Below the pieces are notes generated by a model. That model searched no databases. It was given only the letters and a program-made list of their open reading frames with translations, and was not told where the DNA came from. From assembly GCA_963850525.1 (NCBI GenBank), contig CAWKLQ010000012.1, forward strand, positions 490,584-554,583: a DNA stretch of 64,000 bases. The letters run 5' to 3'. Of this stretch, positions 41,608 to 49,567 are shown piece after piece; the stretch's first letter is position 1; each line of letters opens with the position of its first letter. The translations under genes and the position numbers were made by a program. Source of the DNA: JAEMQF01 sp963850525 (lineage in GTDB: Bacteria > Pseudomonadota > Gammaproteobacteria > Burkholderiales > Burkholderiaceae_C).

Positions 41608-43317
41608 TCAGGGTTGTTTCCAGGCCTGCGTGCGGCGCTCGATCCACCACGCCAGGCCCATGAAGAGGAACGTCGCGATCGTATTCGCTGCGACGATCAT
41701 GATGGCGCACGCCGCAGCCGCGCCGATTTCGCCGGCTTCGTCGAGGTTCAGGATCGCAATCGCAGCGACTTTGGTCTCGGGCGAATAGAGAAAGACGACG
41801 GCGGAGATCGTCGTCATCGCATTGATGAAGAAGTAGCGCGCGATGTCCACCAGCGCCGGCGAGCAGATCGGCAAGGTGACGCGCCAGAAGGTCTTGTAGA
41901 AGGGCACTTTCAGCGAGGCCGAGACCGACTCGAATTCGGCGTCCAGGCTCTTCAGCGCCGTCACCGCAGTCAGGTGACCGGTGGTGTAGAAGTGCACGAC
42001 CGTGCACACAGTGAGCAGCAGCAGCGTGTGGTACAGGCCGTTGAGGGGGTTTTCGGCAGCGTTGAAGAAGAAGATGTAGCCCAGGCCGAGCACCAGCCCG
42101 GGCACGGCCATCGGCAGCATCGCCAGCAGGCGAACCGCGCCGCGCAGGGGCTTGAGGCCTTGCGTCTTCTCCAGCAGGTAGGCGCCGATGAAGACGAGCG
42201 CCGTGCCGAACACGGCGGTGCCGGCGGCCATCTTCAAACTGTTGACGAACGCATCGCCGACCTCGGCGTCGAGCAGGCCCATCGCGTAGTGGCGCAGACT
42301 GGGCGAGAGGTTGTACGGCCAGAAGCTCGCGAACGAGGCGAACACAGCCATGCCGAGCATCGCCAGAATCAGCGCACACACGCCCATGCAATACGCCGAC
42401 ATCAGCGCGTCGAACAGCGGCGCGCGCTTCGGGCTGTAGGGCACGGCGCGCGCCGTCAGCATGGCGGTCTGTTTGCGGCTCACCCAATGGTCGACGCCGA
42501 AGGTCAATACCGCGGGGCACAGCAGCAGCAGCGCGACGACGGCGCCCTTCGCGAAGTCCTGCTGGCCGATGACGAGCTTGAAGACGTCGGTAGCGAGCAC
42601 GTTGAAATTGCCGCCGATGACCTTCGGGATACCGAAGTCGGTGATGACGAGCGTGAACGTGACGAGCGCTGCCGAGATCAAGCCGTACTTCGCGCCCGGC
42701 AGCGTGATCGTGAAGAATTTTCGCGAGGCGCTCGTCCCCATCGAATCGGCGGCTTCGTAAAGCCGCGCGTCGGCGGCGGCAAGCGCGGTCACGAGAATCA
42801 TCAGCGCGTGCGGGAAGGTCGAAAAAATCTCGGCCAAGACGATGCCCGGCGCGCCGTAGATCTGCTCGACGCCGAGAACCGTCAGCCAGCTCTTCAGCAC
42901 GCCCTGGTTGCCGAACCAGTAGATCAGCGAAATCGCAGACAGCAGCGAAGGCGCGAGCAGCGGCACCAGCGTGATGGTTCGCGCGAGCTTGACGTAGCGC
43001 ATGCGGCTGCGCGTGAGCGCGTAGGCAAAGACGAAGGCAGTGGGAATCGTCACGAGCGTGACGAGCCCCGAAACCCAGACGCTGTTCCACAAGGAGTCGA
43101 GAAGGGCGGGGGTCTTGGCGTAGGCGATGAAGTTCGCGAGGCCGACAAACCGGCCCTGCGCATCTTCCACCGCCTTGAGCAGGATTGCGAGCAACGGCGC
43201 GGCGAGGAAGGCGAGCAGGACGATCGCGACGAGCAGCAACGCGGCGTGGGCGAAGCGCTCGGTCCAGTGCACGTTCTGGCGCCGCGCGCCAGGCGACAGA
43301 GGCACTACGGCGGCCAT
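41608..43317 (-). CDS. 2-aminoethylphosphonate ABC transporter permease, fused
   Basis: A 569-residue inner-membrane protein made of two complete permease modules, each about six helices with an EAA loop. Module 1 includes YEAADSMGTSASRKFFTITL; module 2 includes ESVSASLKVPFYKTFWRVTL. It therefore replaces the separate PhnU and PhnV subunits and matches the fused TIGR03262-type permease of 2-aminoethylphosphonate transporters. It works with the ATPase PhnT (22-nt gap upstream) and the binding protein PhnS. The start ATG at 43317 gives a short cytoplasmic tail before the first helix. Confidence 0.9.
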   Translation of the reverse strand: MAAVVPLSPGARRQNVHWTERFAHAALLLVAIVLLAFLAAPLLAILLKAVEDAQGRFVGLANFIAYAKTPALLDSLWNSVWVSGLVTLVTIPTAFVFAYALTRSRMRYVKLARTITLVPLLAPSLLSAISLIYWFGNQGVLKSWLTVLGVEQIYGAPGIVLAEIFSTFPHALMILVTALAAADARLYEAADSMGTSASRKFFTITLPGAKYGLISAALVTFTLVITDFGIPKVIGGNFNVLATDVFKLVIGQQDFAKGAVVALLLLCPAVLTFGVDHWVSRKQTAMLTARAVPYSPKRAPLFDALMSAYCMGVCALILAMLGMAVFASFASFWPYNLSPSLRHYAMGLLDAEVGDAFVNSLKMAAGTAVFGTALVFIGAYLLEKTQGLKPLRGAVRLLAMLPMAVPGLVLGLGYIFFFNAAENPLNGLYHTLLLLTVCTVVHFYTTGHLTAVTALKSLDAEFESVSASLKVPFYKTFWRVTLPICSPALVDIARYFFINAMTTISAVVFLYSPETKVAAIAILNLDEAGEIGAAAACAIMIVAANTIATFLFMGLAWWIERRTQAWKQP

Positions 43318-43339
43318 GCTGCGGATGCCTCTGGGCGTT

Positions 43340-44497
43340 TCATCCCGGCTCGGGCAAGAACGCGCGCAGCCGGTCGGCGCGCAGCGCGAAGCGCAGCACC
43401 GTGCCCTCGCGCACGTTGAACTCGTGCATCTGGTTCAGCGTGAACTGCAATTGCAGCGGCTGGTCGGGCAGCGCCGCGACGTGAATTTCCGCCAGGCAGT
43501 TTCCGCCCAGGAATTCGACGCGTCGCACAGTCCCGATGCATTGGTGCGGGTGCTCGCTGCTCAGACCCTCGACGACGCGATCTTCGGGCCGCAAGTAAAG
43601 CGTCACCGCGGTTCCCGGCACCAGGTCGGCGCCCCAGCCGGGCGGGCAGGGCAGCTGCAACTCGCCGCAGCGCAAGACGCCGTTGCCCTCTGCGGTGGCA
43701 ACAAGTCTCGTGCCTTTGCCGATGAAGTCGGCGACGAACGGCGACGCCGGTTGGCTGTACACGTGCAAGGGCGTGCCGATCTGCTCGATGACGCCACTGT
43801 TCATGACGACGATGCGATCCGCCACCGAAAGCGCTTCTTCCTGATCGTGCGTGACCATGATCGTCGTCACGCCGAGTTTGCGTTGCAGGCTGCGGATTTC
43901 GCCGCGCAGCTTGACGCGAACGATCGCGTCCAGCGCCGACAGCGGTTCGTCGAGCAGCAGCAAGCTCGGCGCGGTGGCCAGTGCGCGCGCGAGCGCGATG
44001 CGCTGCTGCTGGCCGCCCGACAACTGCGCCGGAAATTTTGCCTGCACCCCCGGCAGGCCCACCAGCGCCAGCAACTCGGCGACGCGCGTGGCGATCTGCG
44101 CCTTTGCCGCGCGCCGGTTCACCAGCCCGTAGGCCACGTTGTCGGCGATGCTCAGATTCGGGAACAGCGCGTACGACTGGAACACGATGCCGTAGTCGCG
44201 CTCGGCCGGGGGCAGCCGCGAGATGTCGCGCCCGGCGAGTTCGATGCGCCCGGCGGTCTGCACCTCCAGGCCGGCAATGATGCGCAGCAAGGTCGTCTTG
44301 CCGCAGCCCGACGGACCGAGAAAGCAGATGAACTCGCCCTGGGCGATGTCCAGGGCGACGTCTTTCAGCGCGGTGAAGTCACCGAAATCCTTGCGGATTC
44401 CGCTCAGGCGCAGGTACGGGTTTGGGGTCAGGTCTTGCCTTTTGCCCCCTTCCCGCGGGGCTCGAGGATCGGATCGACGAGAGGGGGCAAAAGGCAA
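43340..44497 (-). CDS. phnT: 2-aminoethylphosphonate ABC transporter ATPase PhnT
   Basis: An ABC ATPase of up to 385 residues: Walker A GPSGCGKTT, Q-loop GIVFQSYALFPNL, signature LSGGQQQRIALARAL, Walker B LLLLDEPLSALDA, H-loop MVTHDQEEAL, then a C-terminal TOBE domain (GVIEQIGTPLHVY onward) as in sulfate/polyamine-type importers. It powers uptake with PhnS and the fused permease. The start is odd: the conserved part begins PYLRLSGIRKDFG, and the only ATG/GTG/TTG codon in frame between it and the phnS stop is a TTG at 44497 inside the arm of a 27-bp inverted repeat. The first 27 or so residues are thus repeat-encoded. Confidence 0.92.
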   Translation of the reverse strand: MPFAPSRRSDPRAPREGGKRQDLTPNPYLRLSGIRKDFGDFTALKDVALDIAQGEFICFLGPSGCGKTTLLRIIAGLEVQTAGRIELAGRDISRLPPAERDYGIVFQSYALFPNLSIADNVAYGLVNRRAAKAQIATRVAELLALVGLPGVQAKFPAQLSGGQQQRIALARALATAPSLLLLDEPLSALDAIVRVKLRGEIRSLQRKLGVTTIMVTHDQEEALSVADRIVVMNSGVIEQIGTPLHVYSQPASPFVADFIGKGTRLVATAEGNGVLRCGELQLPCPPGWGADLVPGTAVTLYLRPEDRVVEGLSSEHPHQCIGTVRRVEFLGGNCLAEIHVAALPDQPLQLQFTLNQMHEFNVREGTVLRFALRADRLRAFLPEPG

Positions 44498-44508
44498 GAC
44501 CTGACCCC
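44424..44508. repeat. 27-bp perfect inverted repeat across the phnT start
   Basis: Arms at 44424-44450 and 44482-44508 are perfectly complementary over 27 bp; the outer end reads GGGGTCAGGTCTTGCC. The 31-nt loop is GC-rich. The element fills the space between the phnS stop and the conserved phnT coding region and contains the presumed phnT TTG start in its right arm. It resembles REP elements with GGGGTCAGGTCTTGC ends seen in proteobacterial intergenic regions. Transcribed, it would form a very stable hairpin that could lower phnT expression relative to phnS. Confidence 0.85.
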
Positions 44509-44513
44509 TTCCG

Positions 44514-45554
44514 TCACTTCTTCGGCTCGCTCTTCGCGTTGTAGCGCCTCGTCCACTCTTCCAGAATGCGCTCGCGGTTGTCGGCGGCCCAGGAGAAGTC
44601 CATCTTCACGAGGCGCGCCTCGTAGTCCTTGGGCACGTTGGCCAGCGGCGCGGCAACGCCGGGCTGCGCCGTGATCGCGAAGTTCTTGCCGTAGAGCAGC
44701 ATCGCGTCCTTGCTCGACGCCCAGTCGGCGAGTTTCTTCGCCGCGTCGAGATTCTTCGTGCCCTTGTGGATCGCAAACGCTTCGAGGTCCCAGCCCAGGC
44801 CTTCTTTGGGGAACACGAGGTCGATCGGCGCGCCCTTCGCCTTGTTCGCATTCGCGCGGTACTCGAACGAGATGCCGAGCACGAATTCACCCGCTGAAGC
44901 CATGTTGCACGGCTTGGAACCCGAGTGCGTGTACTGCGCAATGTTCTCGTGCAGCGCGTCCATGTACTTCCAGCCGTCGCCCTTGCCGCTCTTGTCGCCC
45001 CACAGCGTGAGCCACGCCGTCACGTCGAAGAAGCCGGTGCCCGAGCTGGCAGGATTGGGCATCACGATCTGGCCCTTGTAGACGGGTTTGAGCAGGTCTT
45101 TCCAGGACTCGGGTTTGGGGATTCCGCGCTTTTGCGCCTCGATCGTGTTGAAGCAAATTGTCGTTCCCCACACGTCCATGCCGAACCACGCCGGCGGATT
45201 TTTCTTGTCGACATACTGGCTCATCAACGCGTCGGCGTTGAGCGGCCGGTACGCGGTCAGCATGCCGTTCTTGTCGAGCAGCGCCAGGCTCGACGCGGCC
45301 ACGCCCATCACGACGTCAGCCTGCGGATTGGATTTCTCGGCGAGCAGCTTGGCGGTGATCACGCCTGTCGAGTCGCGAACCCACTTGAGTTCGATGTTGG
45401 GCTCGACCTTGTTGAAGCCCTCTTGATACGCTTTGAGCTGGTCGGTTTCCAGCGCGGTGTAGACAAGCAAGGTGGTCTTCTGCGCAAAGGCACTGCCCGC
45501 GAGCGCCAAGGTGGCGGCGCCGACGAGCAGGGAAAAGGGGCTCGGGATTCGCAT
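44514..45554 (-). CDS. phnS: 2-aminoethylphosphonate ABC transporter binding protein PhnS
   Basis: A 346-residue periplasmic solute-binding protein of the iron/thiamine-type fold (TIGR03261-like). The signal peptide (FSLLVGAATLALAGSAFA) is cleaved before QKTTLLVYTALETDQLKAYQ. The body shows DVVMGVAASSLALLDKNG, WFGMDVWGTTICFN and MPNPASSGTGFFDVTAWL. The ATG at 45554 follows AGGAG with 6-nt spacing. It heads the leftward operon phnS-phnT-permease-phnW. A well-formed promoter with -35 TTGACA lies about 100 nt upstream. Confidence 0.92.
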   Translation of the reverse strand: MRIPSPFSLLVGAATLALAGSAFAQKTTLLVYTALETDQLKAYQEGFNKVEPNIELKWVRDSTGVITAKLLAEKSNPQADVVMGVAASSLALLDKNGMLTAYRPLNADALMSQYVDKKNPPAWFGMDVWGTTICFNTIEAQKRGIPKPESWKDLLKPVYKGQIVMPNPASSGTGFFDVTAWLTLWGDKSGKGDGWKYMDALHENIAQYTHSGSKPCNMASAGEFVLGISFEYRANANKAKGAPIDLVFPKEGLGWDLEAFAIHKGTKNLDAAKKLADWASSKDAMLLYGKNFAITAQPGVAAPLANVPKDYEARLVKMDFSWAADNRERILEEWTRRYNAKSEPKK

Positions 45555-45650
45555 GGACTGCTCCTGATAGGGGTAAAGGTGGGGGATCAAAACGTGCAGG
45601 TTAAGAGCCGGAGCATCGCCCGCCAAGCATGACAACCCGATGTCCAGGTC

Positions 45651-45725
45651 AATTTAGGGTTTGCGCTTGAGGTTGTCAACGGTATTTTGCCGAATGTTGA
45701 CAATGTACAAAATCGCCGGTCCAAT
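45651..45725. promoter_or_regulatory. Divergent phnS / Na-Pi promoters with shared inverted repeat
   Basis: Leftward promoter for phnS (minus strand): TTGACA (45674-45679), 17-nt spacer, TAAATT (45651-45656). Rightward promoter for the Na/Pi gene: TTGACA (45697-45702), 17-nt spacer, TCCAAT (45720-45725). The two -35 boxes are the arms of an inverted repeat, TTGTCAAC (45673-45680) and GTTGACAA (45696-45703). A further TGACAAC half-site is at 45630-45636. The 10-mer TGTTGACAAT (45695-45704) recurs at the phnR promoter. A regulator bound here would control both operons; PhnR is the obvious candidate. Confidence 0.6.
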
Positions 45726-45765
45726 CCGGTCCATGAGGGTTCCGCAGTCCAGCGCGTAGTGCAGC

Positions 45766-47442
45766 ATGCTCGCCCTGCTCAACCTTCTTGCGGCGATCGC
45801 CCTGCTCGTCTGGGGCACGCAAATCGTGCGCACCGGCATCTTGCGGGTGTTCGGCGAAAGCCTGCGCCAGTGGCTTGCCGCGGGAATGCGTTCGCGGGTG
45901 AATTCGGTGCTGGCGGGCGTGGCAGTGAGCAGCCTGATCCAGTCGAGCACCGCCACCGGCCTCATCGTCGCCTCGTTTCTCGGGCGCGCGCTCGTGCCGC
46001 TGTCGGTGGCGCTGGCGGTGATGCTCGGCGCCGATGTCGGCACGAGCCTGATGGCGGTGGCGTTTTCGTTCGACCTGTCGTGGCTCTCGCCACTGCTGAT
46101 CTTCGGCGGCGTCGTGATGTTCGTGTCGCGCGAGAAGAGCAATACCGGGCGCCTGGGGCGCGTCGCGATCGGCCTCGGATTGATTCTGTTGTCGCTGCAG
46201 CTGATCGTCGCGAGCACAAAACCGCTGACCGAGGCGCCGGCGCTGCGCGCGCTGCTCGCGGCGTTGCCGAGCGACGTGCTGCTCGACATCCTGGTCGGCG
46301 CGGCATTGACGGTGTTGTCGTATTCGAGCCTGGCCATCGTCTTGCTCACCGCGACGCTCGCTGCGTCGGGAATCATTCCACCGGGCGTCGCGCTGGGGCT
46401 GGTGCTGGGCGCGAATCTGGGCAGCGGCGTGCTCGCGGTGCTGATCATGGCGCGCGCACCTGTGGCCGAGCGCCGCTTGCCTATCGGCAACCTCGTCTTC
46501 AAGGCGCTCGGCTGCCTGCTCATGATTCCGCTGCTGCCCATCGTATTGCCGTGGCTGCAAGGTGCCGGCCTGGACGTGCCGCAACAAATCGTCGGCTTTC
46601 ATCTCGGGTTCAACATCGCACTCGCGCTGCTGTTCATCGGCTGCACGGGGATTGCCGCGCGCCAGTTGCAACGCGTGCTCGCCGACGCGCCACGCTCTGC
46701 CGCGCAGCGTCCGAATCACCTCGACGCGTCGGCGCTCGACACGCCGTCGCTGGCGATCAGTTGCGCGGCGCGCGAGGCGCTGCACCAGGCCGACGTCGTC
46801 GAGACGATGCTGCGCGGCATCATCCCGGTGCTGCAGAACAACGACCTCTCGCTCGCCGAACGCCTGCGCAAGATGGACGACACGGTCGACGAGCTCTACA
46901 CCGACATCAAGCTGTACCTGACGCAGATCTCGCGCGAATCGCTTTCGGAAGACGAAAGCCGGCGCTGGCCCGACGTGATGGCGTTCACGATCAACATGGA
47001 GCAGATCGGCGACATCATCGAGCGCGTGCTGCAAGACATCGAAGACAAGAAGATCGTGCCGAATCGGCGCCTCTCGGAAGCCGGAATGGCCGAGGTCTGC
47101 CACCTGCACGAGCGCCTGCTCGCGAACCTGCGCCTCGCGATGAGCGTCTTCCTCGACGGCAATTTCCGCGACGCGAAGAAACTCCTCGAAGAGAAGGCGC
47201 GCTTTCGCGATCTGCAGTTTGAATACGCGGCAAACCACATCACGCGGCTGCAGGCGAATACGCCGCAAAGCATCGAGACCAGCTCCTTGCACCTGGACCT
47301 GATCAGCGACCTGAAACGCATCAATTCGCACCTGTGTTCGATCGCGTATCCGATCCTCGAGTCGGCAGGTGCGCTCAGCGCGACGCGAATTCGCGCCTCG
47401 GTGTTCGAGCCGTTTGACGCCGAGCTGCGGCGCGGCGAATGA
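45766..47442 (+). CDS. Na/Pi cotransporter-family protein with PhoU-like domain
   Basis: A 558-residue membrane protein of the NptA/YjbB (PF02690) family. The first inverted-repeat half has the QSSTATGLIVASF motif and GADVGTSLMAVAF. The second half has GANLGSGVLAVLI, but the usual second QSS motif reads LSYSSLAIVLL. Residues from about 340 form a PhoU-like helical domain (ADVVETMLRGIIPVLQNN, MEQIGDIIERVLQDIED). E. coli YjbB of this family exports phosphate. Its place here, divergent from phnS with linked promoters, suggests disposal of phosphate released from phosphonates. Import cannot be excluded. Confidence 0.85.
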   Translation: MLALLNLLAAIALLVWGTQIVRTGILRVFGESLRQWLAAGMRSRVNSVLAGVAVSSLIQSSTATGLIVASFLGRALVPLSVALAVMLGADVGTSLMAVAFSFDLSWLSPLLIFGGVVMFVSREKSNTGRLGRVAIGLGLILLSLQLIVASTKPLTEAPALRALLAALPSDVLLDILVGAALTVLSYSSLAIVLLTATLAASGIIPPGVALGLVLGANLGSGVLAVLIMARAPVAERRLPIGNLVFKALGCLLMIPLLPIVLPWLQGAGLDVPQQIVGFHLGFNIALALLFIGCTGIAARQLQRVLADAPRSAAQRPNHLDASALDTPSLAISCAAREALHQADVVETMLRGIIPVLQNNDLSLAERLRKMDDTVDELYTDIKLYLTQISRESLSEDESRRWPDVMAFTINMEQIGDIIERVLQDIEDKKIVPNRRLSEAGMAEVCHLHERLLANLRLAMSVFLDGNFRDAKKLLEEKARFRDLQFEYAANHITRLQANTPQSIETSSLHLDLISDLKRINSHLCSIAYPILESAGALSATRIRASVFEPFDAELRRGE

Positions 47443-47454
47443 GCGCCGCCGGGC

Positions 47455-47510
47455 CGCTCCCAAGGCGCTCACTCCCCCTCGGGGGGACGGCGCGAAGCGC
47501 CTAGGGGGTC
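47455..47510. repeat. GC-rich interspersed hairpin repeat, copy 2
   Basis: Between the Na/Pi gene and the EamA gene lies CACTCCCCCTCGGGGGGACG (hairpin CCCCC-TC-GGGGGG, 47474-47486). It is followed by GGCGCGAAGCGCC, itself an inverted repeat, and TAGGGGGTC. It is the same type as the elements at 3646-3660 and 63953-63965. Confidence 0.6.
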
Positions 47511-47515
47511 GGCGA

Positions 47516-48388
47516 ATGACGTTGACCTGGCCCATCGTGCTCGCGGTGCTGTGCGGCGCGGTGCTGCACGCCGGCTGGAACACGCTCGTCAAGTCGAGCG
47601 GCGACAAGGAGGTCGATACGGCGCTGGTGCACTTCCTCGGCGCGCTCGTCGCGATTCCGCCATTGCTCGTGTTCGGCCTGCCGCCCACCGTCGCGTGGCC
47701 CTTCATCGGTGCGTCGCTCGTCGTTCACATCGCTTACTACATCACCTTGGCCGGCGCCTACAAACACGGCGACCTGGGCCTGACCTATCCCATCATGCGC
47801 GGCAGCGCGCCGCTGCTTGTGGCGCTCGGCAGCTCGGCGGTGCTCGGCGAATCCCTGTCGAGCCTCGCCTGGCTCGGCGTGCTCGGCGTGACGTGCGGCG
47901 TGGCGCTCGTCGGCTTGTCCAACGTCGGGCAGGCGCTGCACCACCGGCGGGCGCTCGGATTTGCCCTGGCCAACGCGTGCGTCATCGCTGTCTATACCTT
48001 TGTCGACGGCACGGGCGTGCGCGCCACGGTGGCTGCGGGGTCGCTCGCGGTGACCTACGTGATGGTGTTATTCGTGCTGGACGGCGTCCCGTATCCGGCG
48101 CTCGTTTACCTGCGGCGCGACGCCGCCGGGCGGCGCTTGATCCTCGACTACGCGCGCAAGCGCTGGCCGCTCGCTGCGCTCGGCGGTGCCGCGTCGATGG
48201 GCTCGTACACGATCGCGCTGTGGGCGATGACGCGCGCGCCGGTGGCATCGGTGTCGGCGCTGCGCGAAACCTCGGTGTTGTTCGCCAGCGCGCTCGGTGT
48301 GTGGGTGCTCAAAGAGCGCTTCGGCGTGCAGCGTGCGCTCGGCGCGCTGGTCATCGTCGCGGGCGTAATCGCGCTGCGTTTCGGCTGA
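47516..48388 (+). CDS. EamA/DMT-superfamily transporter
   Basis: A 290-residue inner-membrane protein with ten hydrophobic helices in two EamA repeats: repeat 1 begins WPIVLAVLCGAVLHAGWNTL and contains GDLGLTYPIMRGSAPLLVAL; repeat 2 contains GSYTIALWAMTRAPVASVSA. This is the drug/metabolite transporter fold. The substrate is unknown; within a phosphonate island it may export or import a pathway metabolite. The ATG at 47516 is used because reading from 47369 would overlap the Na/Pi gene in another frame with no conserved sequence. Confidence 0.82.
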   Translation: MTLTWPIVLAVLCGAVLHAGWNTLVKSSGDKEVDTALVHFLGALVAIPPLLVFGLPPTVAWPFIGASLVVHIAYYITLAGAYKHGDLGLTYPIMRGSAPLLVALGSSAVLGESLSSLAWLGVLGVTCGVALVGLSNVGQALHHRRALGFALANACVIAVYTFVDGTGVRATVAAGSLAVTYVMVLFVLDGVPYPALVYLRRDAAGRRLILDYARKRWPLAALGGAASMGSYTIALWAMTRAPVASVSALRETSVLFASALGVWVLKERFGVQRALGALVIVAGVIALRFG

Positions 48389-48421
48389 ATCGCGCGGTTC
48401 GCAAGTGGGGAGGTGGAGGGG

Positions 48422-49432
48422 ATGGCAAGTCGTTGGAAGATCGTGCGCACCGATCGTGAACTCGAAATGACGCGCGTCGACGCCGCGCTGCGCGAGGCCG
48501 GCGCGGAGCTGGTCGTTCTGCCTGACGACGTGACGCGGGAGCGCCTCGCCGTCGAACTCGCCGACGCCGACTTCCTGTTGATGTGTTACGCGAAGATCGA
48601 CCGCGCCTTGATCGAGCGCACGACGCGGCTGCGCGCGATCGTGAAGTACGGCGTGGGCATCGACGCGATTGACATCGAGGCGGCGCGTCAGCGCGGCATC
48701 GCCGTCGTCAACGTCCCGGCCTACGCTGAAGAGACCGTCGCCGAAGGCGCGTTCGCGCTGATGATGGCGCTGGCCAAACGCTTTAAGCCGATTCAGCGCG
48801 CCATGGACCGTGAAGGCTGGGTCTGGCCCGAAGCGCGCTGGATTGGCAACGACCTGTCCGGCAAGACGCTCGGCCTGGTCGGCGTGGGGCGCATCGGCGC
48901 GAACATGGCGCGAATGGCTGCGGCGTTTCGCATGCGCGTGCTCGGCTACGACCCGCACGCCACTGACATGCCGGCGTTCCGCTGCACCGACCTGGGCGCG
49001 ATGCTCGAGCAGTGCGACTTCGTCTCGGTGCACTGTGTTCTCAATTCGCAGACACGTGGCCTGATCGGCGAGCCCGAACTGCGCCGCATGAAGCGCAGCG
49101 CGTGCCTGATCAATGTGTCGCGCGGCGAGATCGTCGACGAAGCGGCGCTGCTCGCCGCGCTGCAGGCAGGAGCGATCGGCGGCGCGGCGCTCGACGTCTA
49201 CGGTGTTGAGCCGCTCGCCCGCACCGGCCACCCCCTCTCGGCGCTCTATGCGATGGACAACGTGATTCTGTCGCCGCACCTCACGTTCTACACGCATGAG
49301 GCGATGCAACGCCTCGAAGATGAAACGCTGGAGCGCTGCTTGGAAGCGCTCGAAGGCCGGCCGCTGACGGTGAAGTCGCGCGACCCGCGCTTGCGCGCGC
49401 AGACGCGCGGCGTGCAATTCGATGCGCCATGA
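48422..49432 (+). CDS. D-2-hydroxyacid dehydrogenase family protein
   Basis: A 336-residue NAD(P)-dependent dehydrogenase of the D-isomer specific 2-hydroxyacid family. The Rossmann motif is LGLVGVGRIGANMARM (about 148-163). The catalytic Arg is in LINVSRGEIVDEAAL, Glu in GVEPLARTGHPL and His in LSPHLTFYTHEAM. Family members include phosphoglycerate, hydroxypyruvate and phosphite dehydrogenases. The phosphonate context makes a 2-hydroxyphosphonate, 3-phosphono-hydroxyacid or phosphite substrate possible, but nothing in the sequence settles it. The start ATG at 48422 follows GGAGGGG; a GTG at 48413 is the alternative. Confidence 0.85.
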   Translation: MASRWKIVRTDRELEMTRVDAALREAGAELVVLPDDVTRERLAVELADADFLLMCYAKIDRALIERTTRLRAIVKYGVGIDAIDIEAARQRGIAVVNVPAYAEETVAEGAFALMMALAKRFKPIQRAMDREGWVWPEARWIGNDLSGKTLGLVGVGRIGANMARMAAAFRMRVLGYDPHATDMPAFRCTDLGAMLEQCDFVSVHCVLNSQTRGLIGEPELRRMKRSACLINVSRGEIVDEAALLAALQAGAIGGAALDVYGVEPLARTGHPLSALYAMDNVILSPHLTFYTHEAMQRLEDETLERCLEALEGRPLTVKSRDPRLRAQTRGVQFDAP

Positions 49433-49495
49433 GTCGGGTCGACCGGCGCTCAAGCCCGGCGCTGCCGACACCCGGCTGAGAAGCTGCCTCTGAAG

Positions 49496-49527
49496 TTGTT
49501 GACAATCTGCAAACCGCAATCTACGAT
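49496..49527 (+). promoter_or_regulatory. phnR promoter with candidate GntR operator
   Basis: TTGACA (49499-49504), a 17-nt spacer and TACGAT (49522-49527) form a good sigma-70 promoter 41 nt before the preferred phnR start. The -35 lies inside the palindrome TTGT-TG-ACAA (49496-49505), which fits the TNGT-N-ACNA style of FadR-type GntR operators. The 10-mer TGTTGACAAT is identical to one at 45695-45704. Autoregulation by PhnR is inferred. Confidence 0.55.
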
Positions 49528-49567
49528 CCCGGAACTCGCGGTCCGAACCCCATCCGAAGGAGCGCCC

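Noticed and set aside
48422..49432. Phosphite dehydrogenase PtxD
   Set aside because: The family and context fit loosely, but many D-2-hydroxyacid dehydrogenases look alike and I see no PtxD-specific signature, so only the family is called.
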